The notes under the pieces: model-generated | Databases searched by the model: none | Told to the model about the DNA's origin: nothing | Seen by the model: the letters and a program-made list of their open reading frames with translations, nothing else | In this document: one piece after another, positions 1 through 5,588 of the stretch | How the letters are laid out: every line of letters starts with the position of its first letter | Position numbering within the stretch: position 1 is the stretch's first letter | Made by a program: the position numbers and the translations under genes | Assembly (NCBI GenBank): GCA_018065205.1 | Contig: JAGHTR010000199.1 | Coordinates: 1 to 10,800, forward strand | Reading direction: 5' to 3' | Length of the DNA stretch: 10,800 nt | From: Candidatus Colicola caccequi | GTDB lineage: Bacteria; Bacteroidota; Bacteroidia; Bacteroidales; Paludibacteraceae

Positions 1-39
1 CGATTATTCCAAGGAAACGGAGTAATCGTTTTCTTTTTT
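1..39 (+). terminator. Rho-independent terminator of an upstream plus-strand gene
   Basis: The first ten bases CGATTATTCC pair with GGAGTAATCG (19-28) in a 10-bp stem with one G-U wobble and an 8-nt loop. The T-rich run TTTTCTTTTTT (29-39) follows directly. This is the classic intrinsic terminator layout. The gene it ends lies before the window. Confidence 0.8.
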
Positions 40-62
40 ATGGAATCAGACGCAAATAATCC

Positions 63-92
63 GGTCATGGGCTATTGGGTTAGCCTATGATC
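63..92 (+). promoter_or_regulatory. Leader hairpin before the first surface-protein gene (element copy D)
   Basis: GGTCATGGGCTA (63-74) pairs with TAGCCTATGATC (81-92) over 12 bp with two G-U wobbles and a 6-nt loop. It lies between the terminator at 1-39 and the start codon at 142, so it is probably in the 5' leader. The left flank (ATAATC then GG), the ATTGGGTT around the loop and the A-rich tail resemble the hairpins at 4395-4426 and 5236-5265. The stem sequence differs but still pairs. I read it as a diverged fourth member of that family. Function is unknown; an RNA leader or an operator are both possible. Confidence 0.5.
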
Positions 93-141
93 TCAAACAA
101 AGAAAACTAAATAAAATATTAACCAATAAAAACAAAACATT

Positions 142-2718
142 ATGAAAACAAAATTCAAATTTTTAGCAACGATGCTGATCGGCATCTTGCTGAGTGTAAA
201 TGTGTGGGGAGAGACCGTAACTTCTACCTTTACGGACAAAAACTGGAATGTCGGAGTTGGTGAAGAAGCATGGAGTGCAAGCGGCGCTACAGCAACCGCT
301 TTTGAATCTGCGTCTCCTTCTCGTGGAGTACAAACTACATTAGCGAACATTAAAAACGATGGTTTAACACTTACTAACACTTCGATCCAAGAATTAGGTG
401 CCATTAGTAAGGTTGAAATCGTGTATTCTTCCAACCGCGATGGCGATACAGACGGAACAATTGCTGTTGCTGTTGGTTCAACTGCTTTTGGCGATGCTTT
501 TACAATTAAGAAAGAGAATAATGCTACTATTTCTTTTGAGAACGCAACAGCAGTAGAAGGTGACATCGTAATTACTTTCACATCAACCGCTAGCTCTAAA
601 TCTGTTTATGTAAAGAGTATTACTGTTACTTACGAAGGCACTGGTGGTGATTGTACAGAGCGGACTATAACTTTTGCAGGTAGTCCAACTACAGTAGAAA
701 AGACAACAGCAGATGCTCCATTCCAATATGTGGCTTCTATTGATGTGGCGGATGGTCAAACGATTGCTTATTCGAGTAGCAATACTGGAGTGGCAACAGT
801 GGCAGATAACGGAACCGTCACTATTGTTGGTGCCGGCGAAACTACCATCACGGCATCCGTTCTCGCAACTAGTGATTATTGTAGGGCTTCGGCATCCTAT
901 ACAGTACAAGTTACTAAAGTAGATTTTGTATGTTGGGACGATGGTATAACTTTGGATTTTACAAGCATTGATTTTAAGGATTGGACCTCAAGTTATGATG
1001 CACATACGGTTGATTTTGGAGATAACCTTCAGGTAATCTTTAGTGCTGCAAGTAAGCAAGGTAGTACTATTACGGATTGTCCGGTATCCAAAAAGGGATA
1101 CATTGATATTGACACTAAAGGAGATGCCACAATGAGTGCCATCCATTTGGTTTGTAGGCAATGGTCGAGTAAGGCTCAGACACTAACGATGAAGTATTGC
1201 ACGGATGATACACGCTTGCTTTATACGGCGTTTGTGCCACCTATCACGTCTGAGGATTTTGAAATTGAATGCACTAATCTTCCTACAGGGACAACAGGTG
1301 TTGAAATTGAGTTTGGGCAAGATGGTAATCAAATAGGAATCGTTTCTGCTTGTGTAACTTTAGATGGAGCATGCACACAACCAAGCCCCACTCTCTCTCT
1401 AAATGCAGATTTAACTACTATCACTACTGCTGAAAGTGCAACGTTATCCACTACTGGAGGTAATGGAGGTACTGTCATATATACCATAACATCTGATAAT
1501 GCGGCTACAGGACATATTGAGGGGTCAACATTTACGGCTACTGCACTAGGTCAATATACTGTTAGAGCTTCCCAAGAAGCGACGGGGGACTATTGTGCAC
1601 AATCTTCTTCAATTCAAATTGAGGTAGTTGCAGCTAAACATACTGTCAATTGGTACATTGCCGGTGTCAATACTCCCACTCAAGTAGCCGAAGGTGCAGC
1701 AGTTGTTTTCCCAAGCAATCCCGAGACTCCTGCTGGATGTGAAGGCAAATCGTTCTATGGTTGGGCTAAGAGTGCTATTGATGGCGAAGCAGAGGATGAT
1801 GCTCCAACGGTCTATACCTCAGAGACTATGGGCACAGAGGATATTAACTTTTATGCCGTCTTTGCTGATAAAGGGGGAACTGATGAGTATGCATGGCGCA
1901 AAGTAACTGATTTGTCGGGAATAACAGCCGGAAAATATGTAATTAAAAATGGAGGATATGTATTGCCCAATGCTACAGTATCTTCAGGTGCTCCCGTTGC
2001 CACAACGGCACCAACGGTTACTGATGGCGTGATGACAGGAACAGTTGCAAATTCTATTCAATGGAATTTCATTGCTACAGAAACTGCTAATCAATTTACT
2101 ATCCAAAGCGTAGCAGATAATGACAATTATTTATATGCAATTAAGGATAATAAGGGCGTGCGTATTACGAATAATGCTACTGATTTTAAGGATGACGCTT
2201 GGACGTTTGCGGTTCATACAGAAAATGAAGATGGTTTCTGTATGCAGTCCAAAAACAACTCTCGTTTCTGTGCAGTACGTTATGTGAGTCCTACTTATGA
2301 TTGGGCAAGTTATACGACGAAAGATTATATCAACACATCCAGTTCGCCGGCTAGTGGCTATACCACGAATAGCGGTAAATTGGAACTTTATAAATACTCT
2401 GGCGGAGCTACTTACTCCAACTACGTAACTAATTGTGCGACATATACGGTGACATGGAGGTCGAACGACTACCAAATTCGTGTGGATGCTGATAAGGCTC
2501 CGGGTACGGTACTGACAGCCCCAACGGTAGATGATGTAAGAGATGTAAACACTAAGGCTGCATGTAATGACCATTTAGTAGGTTGGGTTCCTGCTGCAAG
2601 TACCAACAATCCTAAGGTTAAACAAGATACGGCTCCTGCCGAAATGGTTGGTCAACAAGTGACCGTTACGGACAATGTGGTTTACCACGCTGTGTATGCA
2701 GATGTAGCCGGCGAGTAA
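142..2718 (+). CDS. Secreted multidomain surface protein with Ig-like and InlB-type repeats
   Basis: This 858-residue protein starts with a typical signal peptide (residues 1-23, ending VNVWG before ET), so it is exported. In order it holds a beta-rich module (about 25-165), a Big_2-like Ig domain (about 170-258), a second beta-rich module (about 262-410), another Ig-like domain (411-497), an InlB-type repeat (about 499-576, with the hallmark GWAKS and FYAVFA), a ligand-like module that starts AWRKVTDL and ends LELYKYS (about 583-753), and a final InlB-type repeat (about 767-855). The ligand-like module recurs in the genes at 5885-6559 and 6675-10800. No enzyme motif is visible. Such proteins are generally thought to be adhesins or carbohydrate binders; that role is inferred here. 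The protein stops right after an InlB repeat with no visible sorting domain or membrane anchor, unlike many long relatives. The start is supported by the signal peptide and by a matching start region in the gene at 6675. Confidence 0.88.
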   Translation: MKTKFKFLATMLIGILLSVNVWGETVTSTFTDKNWNVGVGEEAWSASGATATAFESASPSRGVQTTLANIKNDGLTLTNTSIQELGAISKVEIVYSSNRDGDTDGTIAVAVGSTAFGDAFTIKKENNATISFENATAVEGDIVITFTSTASSKSVYVKSITVTYEGTGGDCTERTITFAGSPTTVEKTTADAPFQYVASIDVADGQTIAYSSSNTGVATVADNGTVTIVGAGETTITASVLATSDYCRASASYTVQVTKVDFVCWDDGITLDFTSIDFKDWTSSYDAHTVDFGDNLQVIFSAASKQGSTITDCPVSKKGYIDIDTKGDATMSAIHLVCRQWSSKAQTLTMKYCTDDTRLLYTAFVPPITSEDFEIECTNLPTGTTGVEIEFGQDGNQIGIVSACVTLDGACTQPSPTLSLNADLTTITTAESATLSTTGGNGGTVIYTITSDNAATGHIEGSTFTATALGQYTVRASQEATGDYCAQSSSIQIEVVAAKHTVNWYIAGVNTPTQVAEGAAVVFPSNPETPAGCEGKSFYGWAKSAIDGEAEDDAPTVYTSETMGTEDINFYAVFADKGGTDEYAWRKVTDLSGITAGKYVIKNGGYVLPNATVSSGAPVATTAPTVTDGVMTGTVANSIQWNFIATETANQFTIQSVADNDNYLYAIKDNKGVRITNNATDFKDDAWTFAVHTENEDGFCMQSKNNSRFCAVRYVSPTYDWASYTTKDYINTSSSPASGYTTNSGKLELYKYSGGATYSNYVTNCATYTVTWRSNDYQIRVDADKAPGTVLTAPTVDDVRDVNTKAACNDHLVGWVPAASTNNPKVKQDTAPAEMVGQQVTVTDNVVYHAVYADVAGE

Positions 2719-2731
2719 CACCTTATATATA

Positions 2732-2749
2732 ACGCGTACATGTGCGCGT
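2732..2749. repeat. Near-perfect palindrome just after the surface gene
   Basis: ACGCGTA (2732-2738) pairs with TGCGCGT (2743-2749) around CATG, 7 bp with one T-G pair. It lies 14 bases after the stop codon. No T-run follows, so it is not an obvious intrinsic terminator, although it may protect the 3' end of the transcript. Confidence 0.5.
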
Positions 2750-2754
2750 AAGTT

Positions 2755-2796
2755 GACGTAAACGCAAACGTAAACGTAAACGCAAACGCAAACGAT
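2755..2796. repeat. Hexanucleotide tandem repeat (AACGYA)n
   Basis: Five uninterrupted units alternating AACGCA and AACGTA occupy 2761-2790. A degenerate unit flanks each side (GACGTA at 2755, AACGAT at 2791). The last unit runs straight into the hairpin element at 2801. Being non-coding, changes in unit number would alter spacing rather than reading frame. Confidence 0.8.
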
Positions 2797-2880
2797 AATA
2801 TGGCAGTAGCCATTGCGCTACACTGTTGGGTACTGCTGACAAAGAGAACTCAGTGGAGTTCGAAGCGATCTTTGAAATAG
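2791..2880 (+). repeat. Two-hairpin dispersed element, copy A
   Basis: TGGCAGTA (2801-2808) can pair with TACTGCTG (2831-2838), with two wobbles at the base. A second hairpin is perfect: GAACTC (2846-2851), loop AGTG, GAGTTC (2856-2861). The sequence from GGGTACTGCT through GAGTTCGAAG matches copy C at 5256-5290 almost base for base. Relative to copy C, this copy carries about 8 extra bases in the first loop, which create an inner GTAGC/GCTAC hairpin (2806-2821). No gene starts directly after it; the next start is at 3421. Confidence 0.7.
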
Positions 2881-2908
2881 TGATTAGTTTATGAAAAAGT
2901 GATTTTTC

Positions 2909-2985
2909 TTGCATTTTTTTGCTTGAAATACGTCGAGGGCACCGACCTCGCTGCGCTCGCCCACCTCGAAATAGTGAGAGGGGCT
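2909..2985. repeat. AT-rich motif plus TCGAGG/CCTCGA hairpin
   Basis: The segment from TTGCATTTTTTT to TTGAAATA (2909-2930) recurs at 3106-3126 with 20 of 22 positions the same. It is followed by TCGAGG (2933-2938) and CCTCGA (2964-2969), a 6-bp stem. This stem and its flanks (CGAGG, CACCG, ACCTCGAA) also appear after copy C at 5331-5367, so this is probably the third hairpin of the same composite element. Confidence 0.55.
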
Positions 2986-3345
2986 AGGACAAAATGCAAA
3001 AATAGCTACCGCCAAACATGCTGCCAATTATAGCTATCTATTTATGAGTAAACTCCTACCAGATTCCTACAACTGACATCATTGATAGATAAATCCATCT
3101 AATTTTTGCATTTTTCGCTTGAAATATTTCGGACGCCGCCTGTTGTAAGGCAACATTCCCCCGAATGGCAATTTGCGAATTTCTGCAAATGCTTTTTTGC
3201 AGAAAAACGGCTTTGGCAGGGCGCCTCTATCTTAGTCCGTCTGTTCTATTGTGAGCATGCTCCCATAGTCTCATCCGTACTAATTTAGATGATTTTTATT
3301 AAAATCTGCCGTTTTTTGCTATAAAAACATTTTTTCTTCTTGTTA
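2986..3345. other. Non-coding stretch rich in inverted repeats
   Basis: I see no convincing gene here. The stretch contains a second copy of the TTGCATTTTT...CGCTTGAAATA motif (3106-3126) followed by TTCGGACGCCG (3128-3138), a string that recurs at 5311-5321. It also holds the hairpin TGTTG/CAACA (3141-3155), the palindrome GAGCATGCTC (3253-3262), and GATTTT/AAAATC (3291-3306). An open frame of 60 codons at 3106-3288 overlaps these repeats, resembles no family I know and is not called. Confidence 0.55.
3180..3205. repeat. 9-bp perfect inverted repeat
   Basis: TTTCTGCAA (3180-3188) pairs perfectly with TTGCAGAAA (3197-3205) around an 8-base loop. It could fold as an RNA hairpin or serve as a protein-binding palindrome. 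A terminator role is not supported because no T-run follows on the plus strand. Confidence 0.6.
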
Positions 3346-3349
3346 AGTA

Positions 3350-3380
3350 TTGCACATGTCATTTATTTTTTGTACTTTTG
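3350..3380 (+). promoter_or_regulatory. Bacteroidetes-type promoter for the Bro-N/DinD-like gene
   Basis: TTG (3350-3352) and TACTTTTG (3373-3380) are spaced by 20 bases. This fits the known Bacteroidetes vegetative consensus TTTG, 19-21 bases, TAnnTTTG. Transcription would start near 3387, giving a leader of about 33 nt before the ATG at 3421. The leader is AT-rich without a Shine-Dalgarno, as is usual in this phylum. Confidence 0.75.
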
Positions 3381-3420
3381 TAGTGTATTTCAGAGAGATT
3401 ATTATTTGTAATAATATACT

Positions 3421-4296
3421 ATGAAACCCATTACTACAACTACAGAAAATGAGAGTTTGCAATTCTTTCAAGGAGCACAAATCCGCTATGTTTGGGATGA
3501 AGAAAAAGAAACGTACTTCTTCTCCGTTGTGGATGTTGTAAGTGCATTAACCGACAGTGACTATCCAACTGCTCGCAAGTATTGGAACAAGTTAAAACAA
3601 CGTCTTCAGGAGGAAGGTTTTGAGTCGGTGACAAATTGTCACCAACTGAAATTAGCCTCTCCATTAGATGGCAAAAAGTACTTAACCGACGTTGCTGATG
3701 TGGAGCAAGTTCTTCGTATCATCCAATCTGTTCCCAGCAAGAAAGCTGAGCCGCTCAAGCAGTGGTTAGCTCAGTTAGGGCAGCAGCGGTTGAACCAATT
3801 GCAAGACCCGGAACTCAGTATAGAGCAAGCCATTAAAGACTATCGTCGTTTAGGTTATTCGGAAGAATGGATCAATCAACGCATCAAGACGATTGAGATT
3901 CGCAAGGGTCTGACGGATGAATGGAAGCGGGGAGGAATGCAGGAAGATAGAGATTATGCTACATTGACGGATATTATCTCTAAGGCATGGAGTGGAATGA
4001 CTACCAAGCAATACAAGCAACACAAGGGATTGCGCAAGGAGAACCTTCGCGACAACATGACCGATGTAGAGTTGATGTTGAATGGCTTAGCTGAAGCAGC
4101 GGCCACTGCATTAAGCAAACGTGAGAACCCCAAAGGTTTTGTAGAGAATGCCAGTGTAGCACATCGAGGAGGAACGGTCGCACATGTGGCGCGAGAACGT
4201 CTGGAACAAGAGTTAGGCGAGAGCGTTATCTCCGACCAACGTGCAGTGAACTTCACACAGCCTGCGGACGAACTTCCTTTTGAAGAGGATAAATAG
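3421..4296 (+). CDS. Bro-N domain protein resembling DinD
   Basis: This 291-residue protein has an N-terminal Bro-N region (about 13-120), seen in VWDEEKETYFFSVVDVVSAL, the YWNKLKQRL segment and DVADVEQVLRIIQ. Bro-N is a DNA-binding fold of phage and virus antirepressors. The C-terminal half (about 175-270) has the pattern QHKGLRKENLRDNM, then EL with NGLAE, then HRGGTVAHVARERLEQELG. From memory this resembles E. coli DinD, an SOS-induced protein reported to inhibit RecA strand exchange and of similar length. Bacteroides homologues are often labelled Bro-family toxin or antirepressor. It has its own promoter (3350-3380) and terminator (4324-4350), so it is probably a single-gene unit. A DNA-binding regulatory or DNA-damage role is inferred; no LexA box was recognised. 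Confidence 0.82.
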   Translation: MKPITTTTENESLQFFQGAQIRYVWDEEKETYFFSVVDVVSALTDSDYPTARKYWNKLKQRLQEEGFESVTNCHQLKLASPLDGKKYLTDVADVEQVLRIIQSVPSKKAEPLKQWLAQLGQQRLNQLQDPELSIEQAIKDYRRLGYSEEWINQRIKTIEIRKGLTDEWKRGGMQEDRDYATLTDIISKAWSGMTTKQYKQHKGLRKENLRDNMTDVELMLNGLAEAAATALSKRENPKGFVENASVAHRGGTVAHVARERLEQELGESVISDQRAVNFTQPADELPFEEDK

Positions 4297-4323
4297 TTAC
4301 AGTTTATAAATCACCTTTCATAA

Positions 4324-4350
4324 GCGACAAACGATGTTTGCCGCTTTTTT
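4324..4350 (+). terminator. Rho-independent terminator after the Bro-N/DinD-like gene
   Basis: GCGACAAAC (4324-4332) pairs with GTTTGCCGC (4336-4344), 8 of 9 positions with one A-C mismatch and a 3-nt loop. Six T residues (4345-4350) follow. It lies 27 bases after the stop codon and separates this gene from the ORF6N gene. Confidence 0.82.
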
Positions 4351-4380
4351 GTGCTAGTCAGTATTTCAAACGAGAACCAA

Positions 4381-4430
4381 ATAACAAATATAATTTGGCA
4401 GTAGCCATTGGTTTGACTACTGCTAACAAG
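4381..4430 (+). promoter_or_regulatory. Leader hairpin before the ORF6N gene (element copy B)
   Basis: TTGGCAGTAG (4395-4404) pairs with CTACTGCTAA (4417-4426), 10 bp with one G-U wobble and a 12-nt loop beginning CCATTGG. It is the cleanest stem of the family. It lies after the terminator and 44 nt before the ATG, so it is probably part of the ORF6N mRNA leader. The second hairpin (GAACTC/GAGTTC) found in copies A and C is absent. Instead an A-rich tail leads to the start codon, as it does after copy D. Whether it acts as RNA or as an operator cannot be told from one genome. Confidence 0.6.
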
Positions 4431-4470
4431 AAAAGAAATAATAAATCTAATACCCGAAAGGGAGAAGGAA

Positions 4471-5115
4471 ATGGCAAAAGGCACGGACATAGTAAAGTCT
4501 AATGCAGCGGAGGTTATTCCGGAGCGCATTCAAGCGATGATACATATCATCCGTGGTGAGCGCGTCATCTTGGATCGTGACCTGGCGGCATTATATGGTG
4601 TGGAGACGAAAAACTTGAAACGTCAAGTGAAGCGTAATATAGAACGTTTTCCATCGGATTTTATGATGGAATTGAGCCGTGAAGAGTATCAGTCTTTATG
4701 GTGCCAAAATGGCACCTTAGAACATGGACGAGGAGCGCACTCCAAGTATTTGCCGTATGCTTTTACGGAGAATGGGGTCGCAATGTTGAGTAGTGTATTG
4801 ACATCAGAAGTAGCCATCAACACTAACATTCAGATCATGCGTGCTTTCACTATGATGCGTCGCACCTTGTCTGCCATCAATCAAACAGCTATGCGTCAGG
4901 ATAAGTTGGAGATAGAAGTGGAGAACTTGCGCAATTATGTAGAGAATATTTTGCATGACCAAAATGATATGAATGAGGTTCTGGCAAGTCAAGTGGAGGC
5001 TGTTAGTCAGTCGTTGGCAGAGTTGAGTATTAAGGTAGAAGAAGTTACCTCTCGCCCAGCTCCTAAAAGAGCCCCGATTGGTTATGAGGCAATAGCAAAG
5101 AGAGAAGAGGAATAA
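4471..5115 (+). CDS. ORF6N-domain DNA-binding protein
   Basis: This 214-residue protein carries an ORF6N domain at about 16-125. Its hallmarks are visible: RGERVILDRDLAALYGVETK, then the NLKRQVKRNIERFPSDFM segment, then YLPYAFTENGVAMLSSVL and NIQIMRAF. ORF6N belongs to the KilA-N/antirepressor group of phage-related DNA-binding modules and is common on Bacteroidetes chromosomes. Residues about 130-195 look like a coiled coil, suggesting oligomerisation. The end (PKRAPIGYEAIAKREEE) extends a little past the basic tail I would expect in the family. A GGGAGAAGGAA stretch directly before the ATG is an unusually good ribosome site for this phylum and supports the start. The neighbour upstream is another antirepressor-type gene with a terminator between them, so they are separate units. 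The target genes are unknown. Confidence 0.88.
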   Translation: MAKGTDIVKSNAAEVIPERIQAMIHIIRGERVILDRDLAALYGVETKNLKRQVKRNIERFPSDFMMELSREEYQSLWCQNGTLEHGRGAHSKYLPYAFTENGVAMLSSVLTSEVAINTNIQIMRAFTMMRRTLSAINQTAMRQDKLEIEVENLRNYVENILHDQNDMNEVLASQVEAVSQSLAELSIKVEEVTSRPAPKRAPIGYEAIAKREEE

Positions 5116-5122
5116 CGAGAAT

Positions 5123-5234
5123 TAAAAACGAATATAATACAAATAGAAACAAAAAGAGAAAAAAGTCTCCCGCGGAAAACGCAGAAACGTTGTTAATAAG
5201 AAAAGCGCGGAAGTAAACTAAAAACGAATATAAT
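5123..5234. repeat. 16-bp direct repeat pair flanking a GC-rich inverted repeat
   Basis: TAAAAACGAATATAAT occurs at 5123-5138 and again at 5219-5234. The second copy leads into the hairpin element at 5236. Between them CCGCG (5170-5174) can pair with CGCGG (5206-5210). The first copy may be a leftover of an element whose hairpin has been lost. No clear terminator with a T-run was found after the ORF6N gene. Confidence 0.55.
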
Positions 5235-5368
5235 CTGGCAGTAGCCATTGGGTTGGGTACTGCTAACAAGAGAACTCAGTGGAGTTCGAAGTGAAATTTG
5301 AAATGCTGAATTCGGACGCCGGATTGACAGATTCGAGGACACCGGGTGCATAGCACTCACCTCGAATA
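5231..5368 (+). repeat. Three-hairpin dispersed element, copy C
   Basis: Hairpin 1 is TGGCAGTA (5236-5243) with TACTGCTA (5258-5265), 8 bp with one G-U, and two further C-G pairs after a G-G mismatch. Hairpin 2 is perfect: GAACTC (5272-5277), loop AGTG, GAGTTC (5282-5287). Hairpin 3 is ATTCGAGG (5331-5338) with CCTCGAAT (5360-5367), 8 perfect bp, enclosing GTGC/GCAC (5346-5356). Hairpins 1 and 2 match copy A and hairpin 3 matches 2933-2969. A 16-codon open frame from the ATG at 5303 crosses hairpin 3 and is not called. Confidence 0.7.
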
Positions 5369-5406
5369 CTAAAGGGAGGAGATGGACAACATTCCATTTT
5401 CCCAAA

Positions 5407-5466
5407 CGGCAGAGCCGATGAATCCACTATAAGTTACTGCTTGTGTGCAAGCACCCATCGGTAACT
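5407..5466 (+). promoter_or_regulatory. Compact fold with two competing helices
   Basis: AGTTAC (5432-5437) pairs with GTAACT (5461-5466), enclosing a perfect TGCTTG/CAAGCA hairpin with a TGTG loop (5438-5453). CCGATG (5415-5420) can pair with CATCGG (5456-5461), which crosses the outer helix, so the two are a pseudoknot or alternative states. A small CGGC/GCCG hairpin (5407-5417) competes with the second. No gene follows directly and the function is unknown. Confidence 0.4.
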
Positions 5467-5468
5467 CA

Positions 5469-5497
5469 TTGTTGATGCGGATAGATGTCTATCCTTG
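5469..5497 (+). promoter_or_regulatory. Candidate promoter for the structured RNA, overlapping a palindrome
   Basis: TTG (5469-5471) and TATCCTTG (5490-5497) are spaced by 18 bases. This is near the Bacteroidetes consensus, with one mismatch in the -7 box and a slightly short spacer. A start near 5504 would place boxA at the very 5' end of the transcript. A perfect inverted repeat GGATAG/CTATCC (5479-5494) overlaps the -7 box and could be an operator. Confidence 0.4.
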
Positions 5498-5511
5498 TCA
5501 AAAATGAAATG

Positions 5512-5523
5512 TGTTCTTTGACA
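5512..5523 (+). promoter_or_regulatory. boxA antitermination motif
   Basis: TGTTCTTTGACA matches the E. coli rRNA boxA (TGCTCTTTAACA) at 10 of 12 positions and closely resembles the Bacillus rRNA-leader form, which begins TGTTCTTTGA. In RNA, boxA binds NusB and ribosomal protein S10 and helps RNA polymerase transcribe long untranslated RNA without premature Rho termination. No 16S rRNA follows here. The downstream sequence is a folded region without a credible gene. Confidence 0.65.
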
Positions 5524-5568
5524 GATTGAATATATAAACTGAAAAATTATTGAAGGGGTGGTGAAGTC

Positions 5569-5588
5569 CCGTAGCATCTCCGTAGCAT
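5569..5588. repeat. Short direct repeat CCGTAGCAT with an 11-bp period
   Basis: CCGTAGCAT occurs at 5569-5577 and 5580-5588. The two copies overlap the left arm of the CATCTCC/GGAGGTG helix of the putative RNA, so the left strand could slip in register by 11 bases. Confidence 0.5.

Noticed and set aside
2802..2893. Open reading through copy A that looks mildly protein-like (LLGTADKENSVEFEAIFE)
   Set aside because: Copy C has an indel and stop codons in the same stretch while the hairpins are kept, so structure and not coding is conserved. There is no start codon.
3106..3288. Open frame of 60 codons on the plus strand
   Set aside because: It covers dispersed repeat pieces and hairpins, has no ribosome site and no family resemblance, and lies before the well-placed promoter at 3350.
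2801..5265. Integron attC-like recombination sites between gene cassettes
   Set aside because: GTTGGGT occurs in copies A and C, but the complementary RYYYAAC partner is not present in proper form and no integrase is visible. The layout is noted, but the identity is unsupported.
5303..5353. 16-codon frame (MLNSDAGLTDSRTPGA) after copy C
   Set aside because: It is too short, has no ribosome site, overlaps hairpin 3 and is not preserved in copy A.
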